DNA from: Arthrobacter sp. KBS0702
GTDB lineage: Bacteria > Actinomycetota > Actinomycetes > Actinomycetales > Micrococcaceae
DNA: 64,000 bases
Assembly (NCBI RefSeq): GCF_005937985.2
Contig: NZ_CP042172.1
Location: 2,418,001-2,482,000, forward strand
Direction of reading: 5' to 3'
Part shown: positions 1 through 8,391 of the stretch, piece by piece
Numbering within the stretch: position 1 is the stretch's first letter
Layout: every line of letters starts with the position of its first letter
Program-made: the position numbers and the translations under genes
The notes under the pieces: generated by a model
Told to the model about the DNA's origin: nothing
Seen by the model: only the letters and a program-made list of their open reading frames with translations
Databases searched by the model: none

Positions 1-1
1 T

Positions 2-544
2 TCGGCGGCCTCCGGCATCGACGCCCGCTCCGATGACGGTCTGTCCGCCCGGCTGGACAAGGCCGCCGTCTCCCAGCTGCGTGCCTACCTCGACGGGAAA
101 GTCACCGTCATGCTCGGCCATTCCGGCGTCGGAAAATCCACCATGGTCAACGCCCTGACCGGGGCCGAACGTGCCACCGGTGGCGTCAACGCCGTCACCG
201 GCCGCGGCCGCCATACGTCCTCCTCCGCCCTGGCGCTGAAGGTCCACGACGCGCCCGCCGGCAGCTGGATCATCGACACCCCCGGGATCCGCTCCTTCGG
301 ACTGGCCCATGTTGACCCGGACCGGATCCTGCGGTCTTTCCCGGACCTGGCGCCCGGCACCGAGGACTGCGAACGCGGCTGCAAACACGACTCCGCCGCC
401 GTCAACTGCGGGGTGGACGCCTGGGTGCAGGACGGCCACGCGGGCCCGTCCGGTCCTGCCCGGCTCGCCTCGCTGCGCCGGCTGCTCGGCACCGACCCCC
501 GGCTTGAAGCGCAGGAAACCAAGGAACTCGGCAGCGTCTCCTAG
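2..544 (+). CDS. rsgA: Ribosome small-subunit-dependent GTPase A, C-terminal part
   Basis: This is the 3' end of a circularly permuted GTPase that helps mature the 30S ribosomal subunit; the gene begins before the window and 180 codons are visible. The P-loop GHSGVGKST lies near residue 39 of the visible part, and the G3 motif DTPG follows at about residue 90. After it comes the RsgA zinc-binding knuckle (CERGC-KH-x5-C), which separates this protein from other small GTPases. hisN follows 82 bp downstream on the same strand; rsgA next to hisN is a usual actinobacterial arrangement. The annotation is secure apart from the missing N-terminal OB domain. Confidence 0.95.
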   Translation, partial: SAASGIDARSDDGLSARLDKAAVSQLRAYLDGKVTVMLGHSGVGKSTMVNALTGAERATGGVNAVTGRGRHTSSSALALKVHDAPAGSWIIDTPGIRSFGLAHVDPDRILRSFPDLAPGTEDCERGCKHDSAAVNCGVDAWVQDGHAGPSGPARLASLRRLLGTDPRLEAQETKELGSVS

Positions 545-626
545 CAGGGTCTCCTCACAGGGTCTCCTGGGCAGGCAGCGACGTGGCCTCCCGGTCTACG
601 GCGGCTTTTGACGGTAGTTTGGAACC

Positions 627-1439
627 ATGAGCCAACCCGCTTCGAGCTACAACGATGACCTGCGCCTTGCCCATGTACTGGCAGATTCCGTAGATTCCCA
701 GACCATGAGCCGCTTCAAGGCGCTCGACCTTCGGATCGAGACGAAGCCGGACCTGACCCCCGTCACCGACGCCGACAAAGCCGCAGAGGAAGCCATCCGC
801 GGGCAGCTGTCCCGTTCCCGCCCTCGCGACGCGGTCCTCGGCGAGGAATTCGGCAGCACCGGCCACGGCTCGCGCCGCTGGATCATCGACCCGATCGACG
901 GCACCAAGAACTTCGTCCGCGGCGTCCCCGTCTGGGCCACCCTGATCGCCCTCGTCGACGAGGGCGAGCCCGTGGTCGGCGTCGTCAGCGCCCCCGCGCT
1001 GGGCAAGCGCTGGTGGGCTGCCAAAGGCGCCGGCGCGTACATGGGCCGGTCCCTGGCGGCCGCCACCCGGCTGAAGGTCTCCAACGTCTCCAAGCTCTCG
1101 GACGCCTCGCTGTCCTACTCGAGCCTGGGCGGCTGGAAGCAGCGCGGCAACCTCGACGAGTTCCTCGGCCTCACCGAAGAAGTCTGGCGCACCCGTGCCT
1201 ACGGCGACTTCTGGTCCTACTGCCTCGTGGCAGAAGGCGCCGTCGACATCGCCTGCGAGCCGGAACTCAACCTCTACGACATGGCCGCGCTGGTCCCGAT
1301 CGTCACGGAAGCCGGCGGCCGCTTCACCTCCCTCGAGGGCGAGGACGGCCCCTTCGGCGGCAACGCCCTGGCCACCAACTCGATCCTGCACTCGGAAGTC
1401 CTCAAGCGCCTCAACCCGGATCTCGACGACCTGCTCTAG
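627..1439 (+). CDS. hisN: Histidinol-phosphatase, inositol monophosphatase family
   Basis: 270 aa, the usual length for the IMPase-type HisN that hydrolyses L-histidinol phosphate to L-histidinol in actinobacteria. The metal-binding motifs are visible: GEEFG near residue 73, the DPIDGTKNF motif near residues 88-96, and the second signature around [13 protein letters not shown] near residue 192. The ATG at 627 has only a weak purine stretch before it, but the protein begins at the usual distance from the first motif. Placement after rsgA supports hisN over a generic inositol phosphatase, although substrate choice cannot be proven from sequence. Confidence 0.9.
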   Translation: MSQPASSYNDDLRLAHVLADSVDSQTMSRFKALDLRIETKPDLTPVTDADKAAEEAIRGQLSRSRPRDAVLGEEFGSTGHGSRRWIIDPIDGTKNFVRGVPVWATLIALVDEGEPVVGVVSAPALGKRWWAAKGAGAYMGRSLAAATRLKVSNVSKLSDASLSYSSLGGWKQRGNLDEFLGLTEEVWRTRAYGDFWSYCLVAEGAVDIACEPELNLYDMAALVPIVTEAGGRFTSLEGEDGPFGGNALATNSILHSEVLKRLNPDLDDLL

Positions 1440-1534
1440 GGAATTCCGGCGGCTCCCGGGCGCATCCCGTAACAAAGCACTTCACATTCCTGCCGCTCCT
1501 TTTCTGCTGCAGCGGCCATGGCCTACGCTCGAAA

Positions 1535-1671
1535 CAGGTCACGAGTGCCAGCGCGAAACCCCGGTTTGCTGGCCGGCAACCCTCCATTCGCGGTGGGGTG
1601 CCCCGGGTGACGACCTGGCCGGTCCGGAACGGACCCGGCAAGCGCGGATCCCCGGTATGTGGGGTCCTTTT
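1535..1671 (+). promoter_or_regulatory. SAM-IV riboswitch with terminator-type expression platform
   Basis: The segment matches the SAM-IV aptamer as I remember it. P1 is formed by CAGGTC (1535-1540) and GACCTG (1612-1617). The core GTGCCAGCG, GCTGGCCGGCAACCCTCC and GGTGGGGTGCCCCGGGTGA follows in order, and the 3' element GGCAAGCGCGGA (about 1637-1648) is present. A GC-rich hairpin with a T-run (1646-1671) comes next, just before the ribosome-binding site of the class V aminotransferase. SAM binding is expected to favour termination, so the downstream gene would be expressed when S-adenosylmethionine is low. Class assignment is by recall of the consensus, not by a covariance-model search. Confidence 0.9.
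1646..1671 (+). terminator. Intrinsic terminator of the SAM-IV expression platform
   Basis: GGATCCCC (1646-1653) pairs with GGGGTCC (1661-1667) with a single bulged T, and TTTT follows at 1668-1671. The ATG of the controlled gene lies 13 bp further on, so this hairpin can act only as an attenuator of that gene and not as the end of hisN. Confidence 0.75.
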
Positions 1672-1684
1672 CGAGCGAGGTCCC

Positions 1685-3076
1685 ATGACGACTGCCACCA
1701 TTCCTGCCCCTCCCGCCGCTGCTGCCCGCCGGCCGCTGTCCGCGGTCTCCGGCGCCGAAATCCAGGCCCCCCTGATCCAGGGCGGCTACGTCCGCTACGC
1801 CAACCTGGACTACGGTGCCTCCGCCCCGGCCCTGTCCGTGGTCTCCGCCTACCTGAACGAGATCCTGCCGTACTACGCCAGCGTCCACCGCGGCGCCGGC
1901 TACGCCTCCCAGCTCAGCACCTCGGTGTACGAAAACGCCCGGAACATCGTCCGCAACTTTGTCGGCGGGCGTCCGGACGACTCCGTGATCTTTACCCGGA
2001 ACACCACCGACTCGCTGAACCTGCTGGCCGGCTGCCTGCCCGTCGCCGATGGCCGGCACACCGGCGAGGTGCTCTACCTCGACATCGAGCACCACGCGAA
2101 CCTGCTGCCCTGGCAAAACGTCCCGCACCGGAGCGTCGTCGCCGCCGGCACCCTGGCCGGGACCCTGGCGCGGCTCCGGACGGAACTCGCGCACGGCGGC
2201 GTGAGCCTGCTCGCCGTCACCGGCGCGTCCAACGTCACCGGCGAAATCCTGCCGATCCGCGAGCTCGCCTCCCTCGCGCACGAATTCGGCGCCCGGATCG
2301 CCGTCGACGCCGCCCAGCTCGCCCCGCACCGCCGCATCGACATCGCCGCGGACGACGTCGACTACCTCGCCTTCTCCGGGCATAAGCTTTACGCCCCGTT
2401 CGGCGCCGGGGTCCTGGTCGGCCGCCCGGACTGGCTCGACGCCGGCACACCCCACCTCGCCGGCGGCGGCGCGGTGCGGGACGCCCGGCTCGACACTGTC
2501 AGCTGGACCACCGGCCCGGCACGGCACGAGGGCGGCTCCCCCAACGTCCTGGGCGCCGCCGCGCTGGCCCGCGCCGCCCAGGTCATCGAAGCCCTCGACG
2601 AGCGGCAGTGGCATGCCCACGAGGACGCCATCCGTTCCTTCCTGGTCGAGGGGCTCCGGCGGATCGACGGCGTGAGCGTCCACCACATCTTCGAGGACGC
2701 CGACCAGGCGGAGGGCCCCGGCACGATCGGCGTCGTGAACTTTTCGGTCGCCGGCTACGACGCAGGCCTGGTCGCCGCGTACCTGTCCGCGGAGCACGGC
2801 ATTGGCTTGCGCGACGGCCGGTTCTGCGCGCACCCGCTGCTGAAGCGGCTCGGCCTGCCCGCCGGCTCGCTCCGCGCCAGCTTCGGCCTCGGGTCCCGGA
2901 TTGAAGACGCGCAGCGGCTGCTCGCCGGGCTCCAGGAACTGCGGCGCAACGGCCTGGGCTGGGACTACGTCGTGGACGCCGGCCGCTGGGTCCCGGCCAA
3001 CGACACCCGCAGCTACCCGCACTGGGCGCCGAACACGCCGGGCACCGCGGGGGCCGCCCCCTGCAACACGGACTAG
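1685..3076 (+). CDS. Class V aminotransferase (cysteine-desulfurase-like), SAM-riboswitch controlled
   Basis: 463 aa PLP enzyme of the NifS/SufS/CsdA fold. The PLP-binding lysine is K234 in SGHKLYAPFGAG, the upstream DAAQ contacts the cofactor, and the C-terminal RDGRFCAHP holds a cysteine (C381) where SufS-type desulfurases keep their persulfide cysteine. The start is ATG 1685 with GAGCGAGG before it; the open frame runs further upstream, but that part is the riboswitch. Control by SAM-IV points to a role in sulfur amino acid supply or thiol handling rather than housekeeping Fe-S assembly. Neither suf nor isc genes are nearby. The family is certain; the substrate is not known. Confidence 0.85.
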   Translation: MTTATIPAPPAAAARRPLSAVSGAEIQAPLIQGGYVRYANLDYGASAPALSVVSAYLNEILPYYASVHRGAGYASQLSTSVYENARNIVRNFVGGRPDDSVIFTRNTTDSLNLLAGCLPVADGRHTGEVLYLDIEHHANLLPWQNVPHRSVVAAGTLAGTLARLRTELAHGGVSLLAVTGASNVTGEILPIRELASLAHEFGARIAVDAAQLAPHRRIDIAADDVDYLAFSGHKLYAPFGAGVLVGRPDWLDAGTPHLAGGGAVRDARLDTVSWTTGPARHEGGSPNVLGAAALARAAQVIEALDERQWHAHEDAIRSFLVEGLRRIDGVSVHHIFEDADQAEGPGTIGVVNFSVAGYDAGLVAAYLSAEHGIGLRDGRFCAHPLLKRLGLPAGSLRASFGLGSRIEDAQRLLAGLQELRRNGLGWDYVVDAGRWVPANDTRSYPHWAPNTPGTAGAAPCNTD

Positions 3077-3165
3077 CGACCGGATCGAGGGCCGGCAACG
3101 AGCACCGCGCCCGCCTCGTGCGGTAAATTCGGTAGGTACCCACCAGAGCCCGAAGGAGATCGCAC

Positions 3166-3942
3166 GTGGCACGCGGCGGCCCCAAACTGCACGGGGGACC
3201 CAAACTCCAGCACGAACGCCGGCAGGAGCTCGGCCAGAGCTTCCAGGACGGCGGCGAGCACTACGACCGCGTCCGGCCCGGCTACCCCGCCGACTCTGCC
3301 GACTGGCTGATCCCCGCCGGGGCCCGAGACGCGGCAGACCTGGGGGCCGGCACCGGCAAGTTCACCGCACTGCTGGTCGAGAGAGGGCTCCGGACCGTGG
3401 CCGTGGACCCCTCCCCGGACATGCTGGAGCAGTTGCGCCGGGCCCTGCCGGGTGTGACCGCCGTCGAGGGGACCGCAGAACACACATCCCTGGCGCCGGA
3501 GGCCTTTGACCTGGTCACGGTGGCGCAGGCCTGGCACTGGTGCGATCCCCTGCTGGCCAGCACCGAGGCTGCACGGATCCTGCGTCCGCACGGCGTGCTG
3601 GGGCTGATCTGGAACCAGCTGGACACCTCCGTGCCCTGGGTGCACCGGCTGTCACGGATCATGCACGCCGGGGACGTCCACAAGCCCCACTTCACGCCGC
3701 CGCTGGGTCCCGAGTTCACCGGGCTGCAGAGCCGCCTCACCCGCTGGGAGGATCCTGTGACCACGCAGGACCTCGTGGAACTGGCCAAGTCCCGCAGCTA
3801 CTACCTGCGGGCCGGCGAATCCACCCGCGCCAAGGTGCTCGGCAACCTCGACTGGTACCTGCACGAACACCTCGGGCACACCGCCAACGAGGTCCTGCCG
3901 CTTCCGTACCTGACGCAAAGCTGGCGCGCCACCAAGGCCTGA
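3166..3942 (+). CDS. Class I SAM-dependent methyltransferase
   Basis: 258 aa protein with a methyltransferase-11-type fold. Motif I is ADLGAGTGKF (about residues 57-66), the acidic end of strand 2 is seen in AVDPSPDML, and VAQAWHWCDP sits where the catalytic loop follows strand 4. The start is GTG 3166, chosen because GAAGGAG precedes it by 7 bp. The N-terminus has a repeated GGPKL. It lies downstream of the SAM-controlled aminotransferase with an 89-bp gap. The -35 box of the manganese transporter promoter begins just after its stop codon. The acceptor substrate cannot be deduced. Confidence 0.8.
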   Translation: MARGGPKLHGGPKLQHERRQELGQSFQDGGEHYDRVRPGYPADSADWLIPAGARDAADLGAGTGKFTALLVERGLRTVAVDPSPDMLEQLRRALPGVTAVEGTAEHTSLAPEAFDLVTVAQAWHWCDPLLASTEAARILRPHGVLGLIWNQLDTSVPWVHRLSRIMHAGDVHKPHFTPPLGPEFTGLQSRLTRWEDPVTTQDLVELAKSRSYYLRAGESTRAKVLGNLDWYLHEHLGHTANEVLPLPYLTQSWRATKA

Positions 3943-3949
3943 CGCCGCA

Positions 3950-3978
3950 TTGCACCGCAGACCTGCCCCGCCTATGAT
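3950..3978 (+). promoter_or_regulatory. Sigma70-type promoter of the Nramp transporter gene
   Basis: TTGCAC (3950-3955) and TATGAT (3973-3978) are separated by 17 bp, a near-ideal housekeeping promoter. The predicted start of transcription, near 3985, falls at the edge of the inverted repeat described next, which fits repression by a metal-loaded regulator. Confidence 0.65.
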
Positions 3979-3985
3979 TTCGGTA

Positions 3986-4007
3986 TGCCTAACTTTTAAG
4001 TTCAGGC
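3986..4007 (+). promoter_or_regulatory. Putative MntR/DtxR operator
   Basis: AACTT-TT-AAGTT is a perfect inner inverted repeat, and it is flanked by TGCCT on the left and CAGGC on the right, giving an imperfect 22-bp palindrome at the transcription start. DtxR-family operators are AT-rich palindromes with GCCT/AGGC-like edges. The only regulator of that family in the window is encoded two genes away (5339-6067), so this is its likely target. The assignment is inferred. Confidence 0.5.
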
Positions 4008-4032
4008 TTATGGAACTTCAAGGGAGCGCGCA

Positions 4033-5328
4033 GTGCTGGACGTCACCAGACCCAAACCCCACCCCGGGGGTCCGCCGCCCGCGCGCAAGGGGCGTGGCGG
4101 CCGCCGCGCCCTGCTCGGACTGCTGGGCCCGGCGTTCGTGGCGGCGATCGCCTACGTGGATCCCGGCAACGTAGCCGCCAACCTCACGGCCGGCGCGCAG
4201 TACGGCTACCTGCTGGTCTGGGTCCTCGTCGTCGCCAACGTCATGGCCGTGCTGGTCCAGTACCAGTCCGCCAAACTCGGCATCGTTTCGGGCAAGAGCC
4301 TGCCGGAAATCCTCGGCGAACGGCTCCGGCCGGTCTGGCGCCGGGCCTTCTGGGTGCAGGCCGAAATCGTGGCCGCTGCCACCGACCTTGCCGAAGTGGT
4401 GGGCGGTGCGATCGCCCTGTATTTGCTCTTCGGCCTCCCACTCCCCCTCGGCGCGGTGATTGTGGGCGGCATTTCGATGGCCCTGCTCGCCGTGCAGAGC
4501 CGCAACCAGCAGCGGCCCTTTGAATTCATCATCATCTTCCTGCTGGGCATCATCACCGTAGGATTCCTGGCCGGCCTCTTCATCAGCCCGCCCGACGCCG
4601 GCGGTGTCCTGGCGGGGCTCGTGCCCGGCTTCCAGGGCCCCGACACCGTGCTGCTGGCCGCGAGCATGCTCGGCGCCACCGTGATGCCGCATGCCATCTA
4701 CGTGCACTCGGCGCTGTCGAGGGACCGGCACCGCCCCAACCCGCACCTCCATGTCCCGCCGCACGCCGTCGCGCGGCTGGTCAAGGCCACCCGCTGGGAC
4801 GTGGTCGCGGCGCTGGCCGTCGCCGGGATCGTCAATGTTGGCATGCTGCTGCTGGCCGCCTCGACCCTGGGCGGCGAGGAGGGAACGGACACCATCGAGG
4901 GGGCGCATGCCGCGATCACCGCCAACCTGGGCCCGGTGGTCGGCGTGGTCTTCGCCGTCGGACTGCTCGCCTCCGGACTGGCCTCCACCTCGGTGGGATG
5001 CTACGCCGGCGGCTCCATCATGCAGGGCCTGCTCAAAATCAGGATCCCGCTGATGACACGCCGGGTGCTCACCCTGATCCCGGCCGTGGTGCTGCTGAGC
5101 GTCGGCTTCGACCCCACCTGGGGCCTCGTGCTCAGCCAGGTGGTACTCAGCTTCGGAATCCCGTTCGTCCTGGTCCCGCTCGTGGTGCTGACCAGCAGCA
5201 AGCCCCTGATGGGAGAGTTTGCGGACGGGATCGTCCTGCGCGTGGCCGCGATCGTCAGCGTGGTCCTGGTGGTGGCGCTGAACCTGGTCCTGCTGTGGCT
5301 CACCTTTTCCGGGGCCGCCGGACGGTAG
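4033..5328 (+). CDS. mntH: Nramp-family divalent metal (Mn/Fe) transporter
   Basis: 431 aa integral membrane protein with about 11 predicted helices. It is a proton-coupled importer of Mn(II) and related metals. The metal-site motif DPGN is at residues 43-46 in helix 1, and MPH at about 218-220 in helix 6; both supply metal ligands in solved Nramp structures. GTG 4033 is preceded by AGGGAGCG at a good distance. A DtxR-type regulator follows 10 bp downstream and a palindrome overlaps the promoter, so the pair looks like a manganese-responsive unit. The family is certain; preference for Mn over Fe is inferred from the regulator. Confidence 0.9.
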   Translation: MLDVTRPKPHPGGPPPARKGRGGRRALLGLLGPAFVAAIAYVDPGNVAANLTAGAQYGYLLVWVLVVANVMAVLVQYQSAKLGIVSGKSLPEILGERLRPVWRRAFWVQAEIVAAATDLAEVVGGAIALYLLFGLPLPLGAVIVGGISMALLAVQSRNQQRPFEFIIIFLLGIITVGFLAGLFISPPDAGGVLAGLVPGFQGPDTVLLAASMLGATVMPHAIYVHSALSRDRHRPNPHLHVPPHAVARLVKATRWDVVAALAVAGIVNVGMLLLAASTLGGEEGTDTIEGAHAAITANLGPVVGVVFAVGLLASGLASTSVGCYAGGSIMQGLLKIRIPLMTRRVLTLIPAVVLLSVGFDPTWGLVLSQVVLSFGIPFVLVPLVVLTSSKPLMGEFADGIVLRVAAIVSVVLVVALNLVLLWLTFSGAAGR

Positions 5329-5338
5329 GCTTGGGGCT

Positions 5339-6067
5339 GTGAAGACCAGTCCGCCCTCCTCCTCGATCGAGGACTACGTCAAGGTCATCTACTCCTTCAC
5401 GGAGTGGCAGGACAAGCCCATCACCTCCACGCAGCTGGCCCAGCGCCTCGGCGTCGCCAATTCCTCGGTCTCCGAGATGGTCCGCAAGCTCAAGGACCAG
5501 GGCCTGGTGGACCACAAGCCCTACAGTGCGGTCACCTTGACCGACGACGGCGTCCGCCTGGCCCTCTCGATGGTCCGCAGGCACCGGCTGATCGAGACCT
5601 TCCTGGTCCAGGAGCTCGGCTACCGCTGGGACGAGGTGCACGACGAGGCCGAGCTGCTCGAACATGCCGTCTCCGACACCTTCATCGAGCGGATGGCCGC
5701 AAAGCTGGGGAACCCGGTCCGGGACCCGCACGGCGACCCGATCCCCGCCGCGGACGGCTCGGTCCTGATGCCCCCGGCCCACCGGATGAGCGAACTCGAC
5801 GACGGGCACACCGGCCGGATCACCCGGATCAGCGACGAGAATCCCGAACTGCTGCGCTACCTCGCCGCCGAACAAATCGATCTGGACGCCGACGTCGAGG
5901 TCCTTGGCCGGAAACCCTTCGGTGGACCCCTCGTGGTCAGGATCGGTGCCCTCGGCGAGGCCCGCGAGGTCGACCTCGCCGACGAAGTGGCCGCCGCGCT
6001 CTGGGTGCACAGCAACACATCCCACGCGGGCTGCAGCATGGCCGGGCCCGCAATGGGTGCTGAATGA
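5339..6067 (+). CDS. mntR: DtxR/MntR-family metal-dependent transcriptional regulator
   Basis: 242 aa. It has an N-terminal winged helix (SSIEDYVKVIYSF..STQLAQRLGV), then a metal-binding dimerisation domain with the RRHRLIETFL helix and the E/H-rich segment WDEVHDEAELLEHAVSD. A C-terminal FeoA/SH3-like domain follows. The three-domain length fits DtxR/IdeR and MntR of actinobacteria. GTG 5339 lies 10 bp after the transporter, so the two are cotranscribed. It probably represses the promoter at 3950-4007 when metal is plentiful. Position beside Nramp favours Mn sensing; IdeR-like iron sensing is the alternative. Confidence 0.85.
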   Translation: MKTSPPSSSIEDYVKVIYSFTEWQDKPITSTQLAQRLGVANSSVSEMVRKLKDQGLVDHKPYSAVTLTDDGVRLALSMVRRHRLIETFLVQELGYRWDEVHDEAELLEHAVSDTFIERMAAKLGNPVRDPHGDPIPAADGSVLMPPAHRMSELDDGHTGRITRISDENPELLRYLAAEQIDLDADVEVLGRKPFGGPLVVRIGALGEAREVDLADEVAAALWVHSNTSHAGCSMAGPAMGAE

Positions 6068-6510
6068 AGGCGCTGCACGCGGACCGCCCGGCCGCTGTCT
6101 CCGGGATGCCGGGGTGGCGGGCGTGGACGGCAGTCGCCGTCGGCGGCCTGATCGGAACCGAGCTCCGCTACGGCGCTGGGCTGGCCTTTCCCGAGGCCGC
6201 CGGCGCCGTGCCGTGGGCCACCCTGGCGATCAACGTCCTGGGCAGCTTCGTCCTGGCCGCCTTGACCACCCTCTGGATCGCACGGCCCCGCACCGCCTTC
6301 TGGCTCAGGGCCGGTCTTGGCCCGGGACTGCTGGGTTCCTTCACCACGTTCTCCGCGCTGGCCCTCGCCGTTGACCAGCTGGTCCGAGGCGGCTTCCACG
6401 CCGTGTGGCTGGCCTACCTCGCGCTGTCGCTGGTCCTGGGGCTCGGCGCGGCCGCGGCCGGCTGGAAGTCGGGCAAGGCGCTGGCCGACCTGAGCGGCAG
6501 GGCACAGTGA
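6064..6510 (+). CDS. crcB: Fluoride channel subunit CrcB/FluC (first copy)
   Basis: 148 aa with four predicted membrane helices. Members of this family export fluoride as dual-topology dimers. The pore signatures are visible: the asparagine in AINVLGSF, and GSFTTFSALAL containing the phenylalanine/threonine track. The ATG overlaps the stop of the regulator gene, and its own stop overlaps the second crcB. Two adjacent, divergent crcB copies usually form a heterodimer of opposite orientations in the membrane. No fluoride riboswitch is seen upstream; the gene shares the transcript of the manganese pair. Confidence 0.9.
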   Translation: MKALHADRPAAVSGMPGWRAWTAVAVGGLIGTELRYGAGLAFPEAAGAVPWATLAINVLGSFVLAALTTLWIARPRTAFWLRAGLGPGLLGSFTTFSALALAVDQLVRGGFHAVWLAYLALSLVLGLGAAAAGWKSGKALADLSGRAQ

Positions 6511-6878
6511 CCGCCGCGCTGCTGGTGGGGGTCTTTGGGGCGGCCGGCGCCCTGCTCAGGTTCGCCGTCGACTCCTGGTTTGCCCACCGGCCAGGCCCGC
6601 ATCCGCACTGGCCCTGGGCAACCCTGACGGTCAACGTTGTCGGATCCCTCATCATCGGGCTGTCCCTCGGTGCGACCCCGCGGCTGGGCCTCGGCCCCGA
6701 GTGGCAGGCCGCCCTCGCCAGCGGCCTGGCCGGCGGCTTGACCACGTTCAGCTCCTGGACCACCGCCACCATCAGGCTGGTCAGCGAGGGGCGCTACCGG
6801 GCCGCCGCGCTCAACGTGGCCGCCAACCTGGCCGCCGGCCTCGCCGCGGCCGCCCTCGGCATCGCCCTCGCGGCCTAG
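6507..6878 (+). CDS. crcB: Fluoride channel subunit CrcB/FluC (second copy)
   Basis: 123 aa, four helices, with TVNVVGS and GGLTTFSSW as the pore motifs. I chose GTG 6507, which overlaps the upstream stop (GTGA); the open frame extends further 5' only into the first copy. It is shorter than the first copy, mainly in the N-terminal extension. It is translationally coupled with its partner, consistent with a 1:1 heterodimer. Its 3' end overlaps the converging MFS gene by 4 bp. Confidence 0.9.
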   Translation: MTAALLVGVFGAAGALLRFAVDSWFAHRPGPHPHWPWATLTVNVVGSLIIGLSLGATPRLGLGPEWQAALASGLAGGLTTFSSWTTATIRLVSEGRYRAAALNVAANLAAGLAAAALGIALAA

Positions 6879-8281
6879 GCGCCGTCCGCACCTGTACTGT
6901 CCGCGACCTCCCGCGGCGGGTTCCGGATCCCGACGGCGGAGGCCGCGGCGCCGGCAATGAAGAGCCCGGCGGTGACCATCGCCGTGCCGTGCAGCCCCGC
7001 CGTCGTAATCACCGGCCCGGTGATGAGCCCGGCGAACGCGATGGTCACCAGGCCAGCGATGCGGGCGACGGCGTTGTTTACGGCCGAACCGATCCCGGCT
7101 TCCTCCGGATCGACGGCGCCAAGAATCGCCGAGGTCAGCGGCGCCACGGTCACGGCCAGTCCGATCCCAAAGACCACCATGCCCGGGAAGACCTGGCCAA
7201 AATAGTCCAGCGGCAGCCCGACGCCGAGCAGCATCACGAAGCCCGTCGCGCACAGCAGCGGCCCCGCGGTCATAAACCAGCGCGGACCGAAGCGGCCGGA
7301 GAGTGCCCCGATCCGGGCGGAGAGCAGGAGCAGGATCAGGGTGGAGGGCAGCAGGGCGAATCCGGCGGCCGTGGCACCGAGCCCGGCGACCTGCTGCAGA
7401 AAGAGCCCCAGGACGAAGAAGCCCAGGTTCAGCGCGCCGTAGATCACCGTGGTGGCGATGTTGCCCCAGCCGAAGTTGCGGATGGCGAACAACCGCAGCG
7501 GCATCATCGGCGCCCGGGTGCTCCGCTCATGGACCAGGAACGCGATGAGCCCGGCGAGGCCGACGACCAGCGGGAGCCAGACCTGCGGGGCGCCCCAGCC
7601 GAGGGCCCCGCGTTCGATGAAGGCGTAGACGATGCCGCCGAGGCCGATGACCGCGAGCACCGTTCCCCTGACGTCGATGGTGCTGCCGGGCGCGCGGTCC
7701 AGGTCCAGTTCGCGCAGCCGGCGCAGTGCCGGCCAGACCGCGACCGCCGGGACGACGTTGAGGAAGAAGATGAGCCGCCACGTGAACACGTCCACGGAGA
7801 CGCCCCCGAGTAGCGGGGCGGCGACGATGGCCCCTGACGTCCAGGCGGACCATTTGCCGATCGCCGCGGACTGCGCCGGGCCGCTGAACACGGTGACGAT
7901 CAGGGCCAGCGAACTGGGGACCAGCAGCGCTCCGGCGACGCCTTGCAGGCCGCGGGCCACTATCAGCGACTCACCGCTCCAGGCCAGGCCGCACAGCACC
8001 GAGGTGGCGGTGAAGCCGGCGAGGCCCCATTGCAGGACCCGCACCCGGCCGAACTGGTCCGAGAGGGAGCCTGCGACCAGGATCAGCGCGCCCAGGGTCA
8101 GCAGGTAGGCGTCCACCACCCACTGCTGGACCACCAGCCCGCCGCCGAGCTCCCGTCCGATGGCGGGGAGGGCAAGGTTGACCACCGAGCCGTCCAGAAA
8201 GGCGATGAAGGACGCGACAATCGCCACGTACAGCACGCGCTTCTCGACGCTGGACATGGCTGCGGCGGGGGTGCCGGACAT
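6875..8281 (-). CDS. MFS transporter, DHA2 (EmrB/QacA-type) exporter
   Basis: 468 aa with about 14 hydrophobic segments. The first-helix signature FLDGSVVNLALPAIGRELG and the motif-A-like loop GSLSDQFGRVRV are typical of drug:H+ antiporters of the DHA2 family. I chose ATG 8281 because AGGAAGG stands 8 bp upstream; the open frame allows a start 39 bp earlier without a ribosome-binding site. It runs alone and towards crcB. The substrate is unknown and no local regulator is present. Confidence 0.85.
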   Translation of the reverse strand: MSGTPAAAMSSVEKRVLYVAIVASFIAFLDGSVVNLALPAIGRELGGGLVVQQWVVDAYLLTLGALILVAGSLSDQFGRVRVLQWGLAGFTATSVLCGLAWSGESLIVARGLQGVAGALLVPSSLALIVTVFSGPAQSAAIGKWSAWTSGAIVAAPLLGGVSVDVFTWRLIFFLNVVPAVAVWPALRRLRELDLDRAPGSTIDVRGTVLAVIGLGGIVYAFIERGALGWGAPQVWLPLVVGLAGLIAFLVHERSTRAPMMPLRLFAIRNFGWGNIATTVIYGALNLGFFVLGLFLQQVAGLGATAAGFALLPSTLILLLLSARIGALSGRFGPRWFMTAGPLLCATGFVMLLGVGLPLDYFGQVFPGMVVFGIGLAVTVAPLTSAILGAVDPEEAGIGSAVNNAVARIAGLVTIAFAGLITGPVITTAGLHGTAMVTAGLFIAGAAASAVGIRNPPREVADSTGADGA

Positions 8282-8379
8282 GGCTGCTGCCTTCCTCACT
8301 GCCCGCCTGGGAGCGGGCACCGGCTTTGGACTGAGCCTAGCACCGGAGCACCGGAGACTGCCGGTGTCCCTGGGTCCGG

Positions 8380-8385
8380 TAAAAT
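8380..8385 (+). promoter_or_regulatory. -10 element for a probable leaderless transcript
   Basis: TAAAAT ends 6 bp before ATG 8392, and there is no ribosome-binding site between them. Transcription would start at or next to the start codon, as in actinobacterial leaderless mRNAs. The same geometry is seen before 58693. Confidence 0.45.
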
Positions 8386-8391
8386 TGCAGG

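Noticed and set aside
6000..6070. Fluoride riboswitch ahead of the crcB pair
   Set aside because: crcB starts inside the end of the regulator gene and no crcB-motif sequence or separate leader is seen.
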